Positions 17,495-26,554 of a stretch of DNA of 64,000 bases are shown in pieces (position 1 is the first letter of the stretch; each line of letters opens with the position of its first letter). The notes under the pieces were generated by a model. The model saw only the letters and a list, made by a program, of their open reading frames with translations, had not been told where the DNA came from and ran no database searches. This DNA comes from Thermotoga petrophila RKU-1 (GTDB taxonomy: Bacteria; Thermotogota; Thermotogae; Thermotogales; Thermotogaceae), in the NCBI RefSeq assembly GCF_000016785.1, contig NC_009486.1, positions 62,001-126,000 on the forward strand. Reading direction: 5' to 3'. Position numbers and translations under genes: made by a program.

Positions 17495-18517
17495 TCAAAA
17501 TTTCTTTTCCACTCTTGCCAGTGCAATCCCTTTGAGAATGAGTCCGACGAGAATGGAAAACATGAGTGTAGAGGTTCCACCGTAGCTGATGAATGGAAGA
17601 GGAACACCAGTGACTGGAAGGAGTCCCAGGTTCATCGAGACGTTTTCGAAGACGTGGAACCATATCAGTCCACACGCAGAAACCATCAACATTTCCCAGT
17701 ATTCGTCTTTCACGTTAAGAATCCACCTGGAAACTTCGAAGAACAGAAAACCGAAAAGCGAAAGCAGAAAGACTATTCCGATGAATCCGAATTCCTCACC
17801 GATCACCGATACGATGAAATCAGTGTACGAGACAGGGACGTACCCCATAAGGTTCGCCTTTCCTTTCATGTATCCTGCTCCAAAGAGTCCACCGGCTCCG
17901 ATCGCGTGAATCGACTGTAGAACGTTGTAGGAGTAACTCTCACCGTACTTTTCCGGGTTGAGAAAAGAGAGTATCCTTGCCCTCTGATAGTCCTTCAGCC
18001 CAAAGAAAAAGAAAACAGGAAGAAACACAATGGCCAGTATCAACAGGATCACAAGGGGCTTCTTATTCACATTCGAGGCCAGAACCGCAAACAACCAGAT
18101 CAATCCCACAGAAAGCGTGGTGCCAAGATCAGGTTCAAGAAATATGAGAACAGCGGGGACAACCGTGAGGAAAAGACTTCTCCAGAACCACTTCTTCTCC
18201 AGAAGGTAAGGGAGCAGAACGATGAGAGAAAGCTTTGCAAAATCTGAAGGCTGGAAACTGAATCCCATGATTCTGAACCATCTCTTTGAACCACCGATGG
18301 GTGTTCCTTTCACAAGAAGGACTGCCAGTAAAACAACAGAGAAAACGTAGAGAATGATCGAAAAATTTCTAATCGTTCTGTCTTTGATGAACAAAATCAG
18401 AAACATCAACGAGAAACCGGCTACATCCCACACAATCTGCCTCGTGAAAAGCTGTTCGTTTTCTCCGTAAGTTGCGCTTCTCAAAGTTGCAAGTCCAAAC
18501 AACATCAAGATGGACAC
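17495..18517 (-). CDS. rodA: Peptidoglycan glycosyltransferase RodA (SEDS family)
   Basis: This is a polytopic membrane protein with about ten helices. It carries SEDS motifs: GSKRWFRIMGFSFQPSDFAK, EPDLGTT, the RodA-like GGLFGAGYMKG, and PLPFISYGGTS near the end. RodA polymerises glycan strands with a class B penicillin-binding protein during elongation. The conventional first start is the GTG at 18517. The codons upstream, back to an ATA at 18562, encode a typical RodA N-terminus (R-I-D-W followed by hydrophobics) with GAGG placed 7 bases before the ATA. The true protein is therefore probably 15 residues longer. The usual QPSE is QPSD here. Confidence 0.9.
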   Translation of the reverse strand: MSILMLFGLATLRSATYGENEQLFTRQIVWDVAGFSLMFLILFIKDRTIRNFSIILYVFSVVLLAVLLVKGTPIGGSKRWFRIMGFSFQPSDFAKLSLIVLLPYLLEKKWFWRSLFLTVVPAVLIFLEPDLGTTLSVGLIWLFAVLASNVNKKPLVILLILAIVFLPVFFFFGLKDYQRARILSFLNPEKYGESYSYNVLQSIHAIGAGGLFGAGYMKGKANLMGYVPVSYTDFIVSVIGEEFGFIGIVFLLSLFGFLFFEVSRWILNVKDEYWEMLMVSACGLIWFHVFENVSMNLGLLPVTGVPLPFISYGGTSTLMFSILVGLILKGIALARVEKKF

Positions 18518-18571
18518 AAGAACAACAATGATCCAGTCTATTCTTTTGTTCTCGTGTGGTATGGTCCCACC

Positions 18572-19777
18572 TCACTCTGAAACGACTATCTCCATTTCCT
18601 TCATCAGCCTGTCTTCTTCACTTTCTATCACAACGATGAGTTTGTAAGTCCCGGGATCCTCGAGTTTTATGATATCGTAACTGGTCGTCTTAAAAATTTC
18701 TCTTGAGGAATATCCTTCGATCGTCATCCTGTATTCTTCAGAATAAGCATACGAGAACACCGGTTCCTTGTGCGTCAAAACGATCATGATGTTTTTCAAA
18801 ACTATGTACTTTCGTTTCTTTTCTTCGTTCAAAAGCTTCACAGAGAAATCGTATCTTTCACCGGATGCTACAAACTTCTTCCCTTCGATGATAAGGGAGA
18901 GTCCCTTCAAATCTTTTTGATACTCCTGCGTCACGAAAAGAGGTATCGAGCTTTCTATCAAACCATCTTTTGTCTTCAATTTCAATTCAACGATGTAATC
19001 TCCAGATTCTTTTGGGACGGAAAAGCTCACTTCGTGGATCTGCTCGACCATCATCGGATTTATCACGAAGTCTTTTTCTATTGGAATATCTCTTTCAAAG
19101 ACAGTCTCGTTCCCCTTAAGGATAATAAGGCTGATCGACTCCACGTGAATTTTTCGACTCTTCGAACTTATGTTTTCCAAATAGACAGAAAAATACACGT
19201 TTTCGTAAGGGAAATAAAAATCTTTCAGGTCTTCAACTTCGACTTGCCACTTTTCAATCACCGAAACACTCTTACTGATAACCACCCTCTGGCCATTCAA
19301 CTTGACAGAGACTGTGATCGTGTAATTTCCCCCAGATAGATTTGACAGCTCTTCCTCCCTCAAAAGATCAAAAACCAGGACACTTTCAAAAGCTTCCATC
19401 TCTTTTTCCACACGCTGCGGAAAGTGAAATTCGTACACTGTGTCATTTCCTCTTTTGATGGAAAATACGAAGTCTTCCAGCACAAGATTCTCTTTTTTTC
19501 TCTCTCTGTTGAACACTTTCACCCGCACATCGAGGGAATCGTTTGGAAGGTAGGACTCTTTTGTCTCTATCACCAGCTGGAAGGGCCCAATCACACCTTC
19601 CGATTTGTTGGAAAAAAACGCTTTCGTGAAAAACACCAGGAAAACTACTATCACAAGATTCACAACAAGAATAAAATTCGCCCTGCGGCGAATTCTGTCT
19701 TTTCTGTTTCTGAACTCTCTTTCTCTTTCTTCGTCTCTTTTTTGCCACTCTTCAGGGCTCTTAGAAAAATACCTCAT
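18572..19777 (-). CDS. Single-pass membrane protein with repeated extracytoplasmic beta domains, unknown function
   Basis: The N-terminal 33 residues are strongly charged (Arg, Glu, Lys) and cytoplasmic. One transmembrane helix follows (about 34-55), then some 345 residues outside with three similar beta-sandwich stretches. Each has patterns such as Y-x-P-N-D-S-L-D-V-R-V-K-V and G-x-Y-x-I-x-V-x-L-K, like Ig-fold or BsuPI/CARDB modules. I do not recognise a named family. It overlaps the PilB-like gene by 4 bases and precedes rodA, so a role in envelope assembly or in a pilus-like machine is plausible. Confidence 0.75.
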   Translation of the reverse strand: MRYFSKSPEEWQKRDEEREREFRNRKDRIRRRANFILVVNLVIVVFLVFFTKAFFSNKSEGVIGPFQLVIETKESYLPNDSLDVRVKVFNRERKKENLVLEDFVFSIKRGNDTVYEFHFPQRVEKEMEAFESVLVFDLLREEELSNLSGGNYTITVSVKLNGQRVVISKSVSVIEKWQVEVEDLKDFYFPYENVYFSVYLENISSKSRKIHVESISLIILKGNETVFERDIPIEKDFVINPMMVEQIHEVSFSVPKESGDYIVELKLKTKDGLIESSIPLFVTQEYQKDLKGLSLIIEGKKFVASGERYDFSVKLLNEEKKRKYIVLKNIMIVLTHKEPVFSYAYSEEYRMTIEGYSSREIFKTTSYDIIKLEDPGTYKLIVVIESEEDRLMKEMEIVVSE

Positions 19778-21477
19778 AGCGGTGTGGTCACCCTGAAAAC
19801 CTCTTCGATGCTCGTCTGCCCAAGAAGAACCTTTTCGAGGGCATCCTGGAACATGGTGCGCATACCTTTTTTCACTGCGAGCTTTGCAATCTCTGTTTCA
19901 CTCACTCTGGAAGAGATCAGTTCTCTCAACTCTTCGTCCACAATTAAAACTTCTCCTATAGCCATTCTTCCTCTGTATCTCATTCCCCTACAGGCAGGAC
20001 ATCCCTCTTCTGAAGGATAGTAAATCTGATCTGGTACCTTTCCAAAGAATTGTTCGAAATAAGATTTTACCTGTTCATCTCGAACCTCTCCAGGCATTTT
20101 ACACTCATCACAGAGCTTTCTCACCAGCCTTTGACCTATGACTCCGATGAGAGAGGCTCCAAGAAGGTGAGGGTCTATTCCCATTTCTATGAGCCTTGAA
20201 ACAGCACCGGCGGCGGTGTTGGTGTGAAGTGTACTCAGAACTAAGTGTCCCGTGAGGGAAGCTTCCACCGCAAGCTGTGCGGTTTCTCTGTCTCTGATCT
20301 CACCCACCATGATGATGTCGGGGTCCTGTCTGAGGAAAGCTCTCAAGTACCGAGCAAACGTGAGACCTATTTCCGGGAAAACCTGACACTGAGTAACCCC
20401 TTCGATGGTGTATTCCACAGGGTCTTCCGCTGTTACTATGTTCACACTTTCATTCTTCAAATAATTTATCATAGCGACAAGTGTAGTGGATTTCCCGCTT
20501 CCCGTTGGTCCAGTGACCAGGATGATACCGTATGGTTTTTCAAGTAATGATAGTATTCGTTTCAAGTTGTATTCACTGTATCCAAGTTCCTCAAGACGTC
20601 TGTTCGCATCGGATACCTTCAATATTCTCAGCACGACTTTCTCTCCGAAGGTGGAAGGCATGGTTGACACGCGAAAATCGTACTGCTCACCGCTTTTTAT
20701 TGTGTAAAACTTCCCGTCCTGCGGAAGCCTTCTTTCCGACACATCAAGGCTGCTCATAATCTTGATGCGTGCCACAACAGAGTTGTGTTGAAGTTTTTGA
20801 TACTCAAGAACCTTTCTCAAAACGCCATCTACTCTGAATCTCACTCTCACGGTTCTTTTCATCGGTTCTATATGAATATCACTCGCTCCCATCTCTATGG
20901 CACGGTTTACGATATTGTTGACAAGCCGTACAATGGGAGCTTCTTCTATTTCCCTTTCTTCTTCTTCCTCTTCTTCCTCAACCTGTTCTGGTGTTTCTTC
21001 TATAGCAACGTAAGGCTCCTCGAAAAGTTCGAGTGGTACACCAAGAACATACGTTTGATACAAAACAGAAAAATCTCTACTCGTTACAAGATAAATCTCC
21101 GGATTTTTTCCCGTGAGAAAACGAATTTCCTGTTTGATCCTCGGAATGTTCGTCCCGTTATCCGTCACCACCACGAGAGTTCCGTCTTCCTTCTTTTCTA
21201 CAGGAATGACGTGCAGAGATTCGATGATGTTCTTTGGAATAGAGCCCACCACGTTGAGAGGAATGTTTTTTGGTAGTTCCTTCAGGATTGGAACCCCGTA
21301 CTGCTCACTCAAAGCCTCCAGCAGTTGATCTTCCGTGATGTACCCAGTCTCAATTAAAACTTCCCCGAGTGGCTTCTTTTCCTCTTTTTGAATTTCAAGA
21401 GCCCTCTCTAACTCTTCTCTGGTTATGAACCCTTTCTCCACAAGAATTTCTCCCAGCTTTCTGTATCTTCTCAGCAT
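19774..21477 (-). CDS. PilB/GspE-type secretion ATPase
   Basis: This is an AAA-like ATPase that would drive assembly of type IV pili or a type II secretion pseudopilus. The N-terminal MshEN-type domain contains two tandem helical repeats (LGEILVEKGFITREEL and LGEVLIETGYITEDQL). The core has Walker A GPTGSGKST, an Asp box, a Walker B with DPDIIMVGEIRD and a His box (LSTLHTNTAAGA). A zinc-binding CxxC pair follows (CDEC and CPAC). Length is 567. It lies between ftsZ and an unknown membrane protein, with no pilC or pilin genes nearby, which is an unusual setting. Confidence 0.9.
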   Translation of the reverse strand: MLRRYRKLGEILVEKGFITREELERALEIQKEEKKPLGEVLIETGYITEDQLLEALSEQYGVPILKELPKNIPLNVVGSIPKNIIESLHVIPVEKKEDGTLVVVTDNGTNIPRIKQEIRFLTGKNPEIYLVTSRDFSVLYQTYVLGVPLELFEEPYVAIEETPEQVEEEEEEEEREIEEAPIVRLVNNIVNRAIEMGASDIHIEPMKRTVRVRFRVDGVLRKVLEYQKLQHNSVVARIKIMSSLDVSERRLPQDGKFYTIKSGEQYDFRVSTMPSTFGEKVVLRILKVSDANRRLEELGYSEYNLKRILSLLEKPYGIILVTGPTGSGKSTTLVAMINYLKNESVNIVTAEDPVEYTIEGVTQCQVFPEIGLTFARYLRAFLRQDPDIIMVGEIRDRETAQLAVEASLTGHLVLSTLHTNTAAGAVSRLIEMGIDPHLLGASLIGVIGQRLVRKLCDECKMPGEVRDEQVKSYFEQFFGKVPDQIYYPSEEGCPACRGMRYRGRMAIGEVLIVDEELRELISSRVSETEIAKLAVKKGMRTMFQDALEKVLLGQTSIEEVFRVTTPL

Positions 21478-22532
21478 CAGAGAAGCCCCTCCAGGCCGTA
21501 TCTGTAAATGGCCGGTATGTCACCCTCCGGGAAGAGAATCTTGTCTTCATCTGGAAATCTCGTAGCTATGAAGATCACACGAATTTCGTCATCGGGTATC
21601 TCATCGTCGAAGATGAGGCCGAATTTAACATCCGCATCCTCACTGCTGTTCTGCCTTATGATCATGGCTGCCTCGTGTACTTCCTCCATTCTTATATTGC
21701 TGGGAGCAGTTATATTGAACACGATCGAACTCGCGTTTTCTACAGGATGCTCTATCAACTTGCTTTCCATAGCCTTCTTAGCAGCTTCTCTTGCTCTGTG
21801 TTCACCCTTTCCAACGCCTATACCAAGGATCGCTGCACCGGCGTCTTTCATCACCGACTCTATGTCTGCAAAGTCGAGATTTATGTAACCCCTCTTCGTT
21901 ATCAGTTCCGAAATTCCTTTCACTCCCTGGTGAAGAGTCTCGTCAGCCTTCAGAAAAGCATCCTTTATCTTGACATCCCTCGGGAGTTCTTCCATGAGTT
22001 TGTTGTTGGATATCTTTATGAGGGTATCCACATGTTTTCGAAGTTTTTTGAGCCCCTCTATCGCTTTTTTGAGTCTCTCCGGGCCTTCGAAATAGAAGGG
22101 AGTCGTCACTATGGCTACAGTCAGGATTCCCATTTCTTTGGCTATCTTTGCTATGACAGGGGAAGCACCTGTTCCCGTCCCTCCTCCGAACCCTGCAGTT
22201 ATGAAGACCATGTGGGTATCCTGGAGCACTTCTTTGATTTTTTCCTCGCTCTCGAGAGCGGCCTGCTCTCCTATATCGGGGCGTCCTCCCGCACCAAGGC
22301 CCCGTGTGATGTTCTCACCGATCTGAATCTTCACGTCAGCGTTAGAAGCCTCCAGTACCTGAAGATCGGTGTTCACCGCGACAAATTCAACACCGTGTAT
22401 TCCTATTTCTATCATCCTGTTTATGGCATTGTTTCCGGCACCGCCGACTCCTATGACTTTTATTTTCAAATTGTTCGCCTGGGGGATGTTTCTATTTTCC
22501 CTTTTTTTCTCAACATCAAGGTCAAATCCCAT
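21477..22532 (-). CDS. ftsZ: Cell division protein FtsZ
   Basis: FtsZ is the tubulin-like GTPase that forms the division ring. The tubulin signature GGGTGTG is at residues 116-122. The T7 loop has [11 protein letters not shown], and the C-terminal peptide ([10 protein letters not shown]) is the tail that binds FtsA. A short N-terminal extension of about 20 charged residues precedes the core. Length 351 matches T. maritima. It follows ftsA by 16 bases, and its stop overlaps the next start by one base. Confidence 0.97.
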   Translation of the reverse strand: MGFDLDVEKKRENRNIPQANNLKIKVIGVGGAGNNAINRMIEIGIHGVEFVAVNTDLQVLEASNADVKIQIGENITRGLGAGGRPDIGEQAALESEEKIKEVLQDTHMVFITAGFGGGTGTGASPVIAKIAKEMGILTVAIVTTPFYFEGPERLKKAIEGLKKLRKHVDTLIKISNNKLMEELPRDVKIKDAFLKADETLHQGVKGISELITKRGYINLDFADIESVMKDAGAAILGIGVGKGEHRAREAAKKAMESKLIEHPVENASSIVFNITAPSNIRMEEVHEAAMIIRQNSSEDADVKFGLIFDDEIPDDEIRVIFIATRFPDEDKILFPEGDIPAIYRYGLEGLL

Positions 22533-22548
22533 ACTTTTAACCTCCTAC

Positions 22549-23808
22549 TCACTCCATCAATTCTTTGAAGAGTCTGAAAATTTTCTTCAGCGGATTTTCA
22601 CTTTTCACCGGAGTTTCCTCGTAAGGATTCTCTGAGACGGCAAAAACATTTCCAAACGCCGCAGCAAAGGAAGGGTCATTGGCAACTTCATCCGCGTTGA
22701 TAATGGACGGTCTGTCGGAATTTGCGTAACAACCTGTTCTCACCGGAGATTTAAACACCTCTGTGGCCAGTTCGTTTATTCGTGGAATTTTGGCCCCTCC
22801 CCCAGTGAGAACCACACCACCAGGTATCCCTATTTCCCCTTCCTCTATTATCTTCGCTTCAACTTCCCTGAAAAATTTCTTGGATTTGCTCATTATCTCT
22901 CTGAGACGTGCGTGTATAATGACAGAAAGTTTTTTCGCAGTGGTCGTTTTTATGGTGTTTCCGTCGAGTCCTCTGTACTGTACTTCGTCCTCTTTCAGAT
23001 CGTTATAAACGGCACTTCCATGAGTTATAATGAGTCTTTCCGACTCTTCAAAAGAGGTGTCAAGGACAGCGGAAACATCTTTTATAACATGTTTCATCCC
23101 CACAGGGACGTAGGATATCTTTATGGGAACACCGTTTTTGTACGCTATCAACCCGGTGAAGTTGTAACCCAGATTCACGACCACTACACCCCGATCTTTC
23201 TCGGGCGTGGTGAGAACTCCTTCGGCAGTTGAAACAAGAGAAGACTTCAACTGAAATGGGCTTTTAACGGTATCCTGCAAGAAATTGTAGAACATCTCAT
23301 AAACTTTCAAAGGTACGACAATGGAGGTGTACTCGATGGCTATCTTCGAAGCCTTCATATCGAGAGGATTGAAAACGATCCTTTCGTCGTCCAGGAGATA
23401 TCTTTTCGAAAATATGTGAAGAGGAGTTTTCCCGTTCTCTTTCAATTTCTCAAGAGCTTCCGATTGCATCTCACTCAAGATGTCCAGGGTGATAGATCGT
23501 TTCTCTTCACCGAAGTCCCTTTCGATCACGGTGTCTTCTCTTTCAAAACTCACGCTGCTGAAAGAAATGACAAAATCACTTCTCAGAGATTTTTGCAGCT
23601 GTTCTTCGAGTTCTTTAAGCAGTGTGTTCACAGATTCTTTGAAAGCGATGGCGTCTTTTATTTCACCCTCATCCAGCCCTCTCGATTTCACACTCGAAAA
23701 GGCCAGTGCTTCCCATTCTTGATCACGTTTTCCAAGAACGAGTCCCTTTATGTATCTTGAACCTATATCGATCGAGGTATAAAAGACAGTTTTTGACAAG
23801 TCAATCAC
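22549..23808 (-). CDS. ftsA: Cell division protein FtsA
   Basis: FtsA is an actin-like ATPase that tethers FtsZ filaments to the membrane. The phosphate-1 motif is SIDIGSRYIKGLV, the 1C subdomain follows, and an adenosine motif VVLTGGGAKIP lies near residue 345. The last residues (PLKKIFRLFKELM) form the amphipathic membrane-targeting helix. At 419 residues it matches the crystallised T. maritima protein. The start is a GTG at 23808 overlapping the FtsQ-like gene by 8 bases; a TTG three codons later is an alternative. Confidence 0.96.
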   Translation of the reverse strand: MIDLSKTVFYTSIDIGSRYIKGLVLGKRDQEWEALAFSSVKSRGLDEGEIKDAIAFKESVNTLLKELEEQLQKSLRSDFVISFSSVSFEREDTVIERDFGEEKRSITLDILSEMQSEALEKLKENGKTPLHIFSKRYLLDDERIVFNPLDMKASKIAIEYTSIVVPLKVYEMFYNFLQDTVKSPFQLKSSLVSTAEGVLTTPEKDRGVVVVNLGYNFTGLIAYKNGVPIKISYVPVGMKHVIKDVSAVLDTSFEESERLIITHGSAVYNDLKEDEVQYRGLDGNTIKTTTAKKLSVIIHARLREIMSKSKKFFREVEAKIIEEGEIGIPGGVVLTGGGAKIPRINELATEVFKSPVRTGCYANSDRPSIINADEVANDPSFAAAFGNVFAVSENPYEETPVKSENPLKKIFRLFKELME

Positions 23809-24355
23809 CCCTTATCCACATCAATCTTCCATCATCCGTCAGGAAATACCTTTCCTTCGCTTTCATTTTCTCAGATTGCTCCATTATTACCTGAAAGTTC
23901 TCGACAAGATCTTTCCATTCTTCAAACATGATTCTGGATCCCTTCAGCAGAACAACTTCTTTTGACTCAAAAAAAACAGCGGACACTACAGAACTTTTCA
24001 GAATCGGAATCAACATCTCCAGAATTTCCCTGTCGCTCTTTGAAAGTCGAAGCCCTTCAAGATTAACTTCCAGAAACACTGGGTAGAATTTGAATAGGTC
24101 CTTTTTCGATAACGAAGCTACCAAACTTCCATCTTCAGCACACAGATAGTAATTCCCTTCATAGAAAACTATTCCTACGGTCTTTTTCGAATCTATTATA
24201 ATACTTTTTGGAGAAATGTTAAAATTTTCTATCAAATATGAATACACTTTTTCTGGAACCCTCACGTGTTCTCTACGACTTTGAAAAAAAGAATTCACAA
24301 AGAACAGAATGTAAAGAACAATCATCGTGATGAGGAGAACTCTCAAGGATCTCAT
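23801..24355 (-). CDS. FtsQ/DivIB-like division protein (divergent)
   Basis: This is a 184-residue protein with a short basic cytoplasmic start, one transmembrane helix (about residues 5-24) and an extracytoplasmic domain. It lies directly before ftsA, exactly where ftsQ usually sits. The segment YEGNYYLCAEDGSLVASL followed by PVFLEV resembles the FtsQ beta domain, in which a Tyr-rich strand precedes an Asp-x-x-Gly turn and a Leu-Pro-x-hydrophobic strand. The POTRA region would be unusually short. The call rests on topology, position and this weak pattern. Sequence identity alone would not prove it. Confidence 0.6.
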   Translation of the reverse strand: MRSLRVLLITMIVLYILFFVNSFFQSRREHVRVPEKVYSYLIENFNISPKSIIIDSKKTVGIVFYEGNYYLCAEDGSLVASLSKKDLFKFYPVFLEVNLEGLRLSKSDREILEMLIPILKSSVVSAVFFESKEVVLLKGSRIMFEEWKDLVENFQVIMEQSEKMKAKERYFLTDDGRLMWIRGD

Positions 24356-24357
24356 GG

Positions 24358-26268
24358 TCAGATATCCAGTTCTTTCACTTTCAGAGCGTGCCTTTCTATG
24401 AACTCCCTTCTGCTGGATGGATCGTTACCCATGAGAATTTCAAAGAGTCTATCCGCTTCTTCGGCATCTTCTATAGTTACCCTTATGATTTTTCTCGTTT
24501 CTGGATTCATCGTTGTTTCCCAGAGCTGCTCAGGATTCATCTCACCAAGTCCTTTGTACCGTTGAATTTCGATCCTTTTTCCCTGGAGTTTCTCTTTGTA
24601 TTCCGCCAGCTCCTGGTCACTGTAAACGTAGAACTCTTCTCTTCCAGCTTTGATCCTGTAGAGAGGTGGGAGTGCTATGTATACCCTGCCCTGTTCGATG
24701 AGGGGTCTCATGTATCTATAGAAGAGTGTCAGAAGGAGAGTTCTTATGTGTGCACCGTCTATATCGGCGTCGGTCATGATGATAATCCTACCGTATCTGA
24801 GCTTGCTTTCGTCGAAATCATCTCCTATGCCCGTTCCCACTGCAACAATTATGTCACTGATCTGCTCGTTTTTCAGTAATCTATCGAGGGATGATTTTTC
24901 CACGTTCAAAATCTTTCCTCTTATGGGAAGAACCGCTTGAAATTCTCTGTCTCTGGCCTGCTTTGCAGATCCACCAGCAGAGTCACCTTCCACGATGAAA
25001 AGCTCCGTTTTCTCTCTATGTGTGGAACTGCAGTCCGCCAGTTTCCCCGGAAGTGCTGTGTTTTGAAGAACGTTTTTCCTCCTCACCATCTCTCGAGCTC
25101 TTTTTGCCGCTTCTCTTGCTTGTTTGGTACTCATGATCTTTGAAAGAATAGCTTTCACAAGATCGGAATTTGCGTCGAATATTTTTTTCAGCTCTTCTCT
25201 CATAGCCTTGGTTACCGCTTCCTTGACTTCTTCGTTGCCGAGTTTTGACTTTGTTTGTCCTTCAAATTCGGGGTTTTTCACGTAAACACTGATAACCGCA
25301 GTGAGACCTTCTCTCACATCTTCACCCTGGAAGGAATCGTCTTTCTTGAGAAAATTATGTTTTTTCCCATACTCGTTCATGAGTCTTGTGAGGGTGCTCT
25401 TAAAGGCTGTAACATGAGTTCCACCATCGACAGTTTTTATGGTGTTTGCAAAAGACACGATATCTTCAGAATACGAATCAGTGTATTGAAAGGCGATCTC
25501 CACTATCACTTCGTCTTCACCATTTTTTGTTTTCACTTTTTCCGTTCTCTTTATGTGTATCACATCGTGTAGAGCTTTTTTCCCACGGTTCAAATACTTC
25601 ACATACTCCACTATGCCTCCGTCGAATTTGAAGGTTTTCTTCTCTCCGTTTATTCTGTCTTCGAATTCTATTTTGAGTCCTGGTACTAGGAAAGCTATCT
25701 CTCTCAACCTGTGTTCCAGTACGTCAGGATCGAATTCCGTTTCTGAGAATATGAGAGGGTCGGGTTTGAATCGAACGATCGTGCCGTGCTTATCGGTCTC
25801 TCCTATTACTTCCACAGGTGTGACCGGTTTACCTCTTTCATATCGCTGCCGATAAATCTTCCCATCACGATGCACCCGCACCTCCAACCACTCCGAAAGA
25901 GCGTTCACCACCGATACACCAACACCATGCAAACCGCCACTTATCTTGTAAGAGTCCTTGGAAAACTTCCCTCCTGCATGAAGAACCGTGAAAACCACTT
26001 CCAGAGCGCTTCTTCCTTCTTCGGGATGTATATCAACGGGTATTCCTCTCCCGTTATCCTCGACTTCCACACTTCCATCTTCATGGAGAGTCACACGTAT
26101 CCAGTCACAGTATCCTGCCAGTGCCTCGTCAACACTGTTGTCCACCACTTCGTACACGAGGTGATGCAATCCACGCTTTCCTGTGGATCCTACGTACATT
26201 CCGGGTCGCATTCGGACAGGTTCCAGCCCCTTCAAAACCTTTATACTTTCAGCGGAGTACTTTTCCAT
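24358..26268 (-). CDS. gyrB: DNA gyrase subunit B
   Basis: GyrB is the ATPase subunit of gyrase, which adds negative supercoils. The GHKL ATPase domain shows EVVDNSVDEALAG, DNGRGIPVD and GGLHGVGVSVVNALS. The Toprim domain shows EGDSAGGSAKQ and DADIDGAHIRTLLL, and ends with QRYKGLGEMNPEQLWETTM. At 636 residues it has the short form without an extra insert. It begins within the 3' end of the DciA-like gene (20-base overlap) and is followed after 2 bases by the FtsQ-like gene. Confidence 0.97.
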   Translation of the reverse strand: MEKYSAESIKVLKGLEPVRMRPGMYVGSTGKRGLHHLVYEVVDNSVDEALAGYCDWIRVTLHEDGSVEVEDNGRGIPVDIHPEEGRSALEVVFTVLHAGGKFSKDSYKISGGLHGVGVSVVNALSEWLEVRVHRDGKIYRQRYERGKPVTPVEVIGETDKHGTIVRFKPDPLIFSETEFDPDVLEHRLREIAFLVPGLKIEFEDRINGEKKTFKFDGGIVEYVKYLNRGKKALHDVIHIKRTEKVKTKNGEDEVIVEIAFQYTDSYSEDIVSFANTIKTVDGGTHVTAFKSTLTRLMNEYGKKHNFLKKDDSFQGEDVREGLTAVISVYVKNPEFEGQTKSKLGNEEVKEAVTKAMREELKKIFDANSDLVKAILSKIMSTKQAREAAKRAREMVRRKNVLQNTALPGKLADCSSTHREKTELFIVEGDSAGGSAKQARDREFQAVLPIRGKILNVEKSSLDRLLKNEQISDIIVAVGTGIGDDFDESKLRYGRIIIMTDADIDGAHIRTLLLTLFYRYMRPLIEQGRVYIALPPLYRIKAGREEFYVYSDQELAEYKEKLQGKRIEIQRYKGLGEMNPEQLWETTMNPETRKIIRVTIEDAEEADRLFEILMGNDPSSRREFIERHALKVKELDI

Positions 26269-26554
26269 CTACTTTTCCCCTCCTGAATCTTATATCTTTG
26301 AACAGTTCTTTACCTGATTTTTCATTCAGAATTCTGAGCAAACGATCCTTCTGCATGGAGAGCTCCGTCATCCACAATGAATCATCGCAAACAACGTAAA
26401 CTGTTCCGTTTTCCACTTTTTCCACCTTCGTGTGCTTTGCTATCACAGGTCCAACTATCTTGTCCCATTCAGAAAGGAGCATCTTTATCTTCAATTCAAA
26501 AAAAAGAGGTTGTTTGGTGGAAAGTTCTTCGAACAGTTGTCTGAGAAGGATCAT
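26249..26554 (-). CDS. DUF721 / DciA-like protein
   Basis: This short protein of 101 residues carries the DUF721 core: W-x-x-I-V-G-P-V-I-A-K-H-T near residue 30, then a strand with VYVVCDDSLWMTEL and the LLRILN segment. DUF721 includes DciA, the ancestral loader of the replicative helicase. Position upstream of gyrB agrees with a replication role, since the gene is often found near dnaA, recF or gyrB. It lacks any long N- or C-terminal extension. The function is inferred from the family. Confidence 0.75.
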   Translation of the reverse strand: MILLRQLFEELSTKQPLFFELKIKMLLSEWDKIVGPVIAKHTKVEKVENGTVYVVCDDSLWMTELSMQKDRLLRILNEKSGKELFKDIRFRRGKVDGKVLR

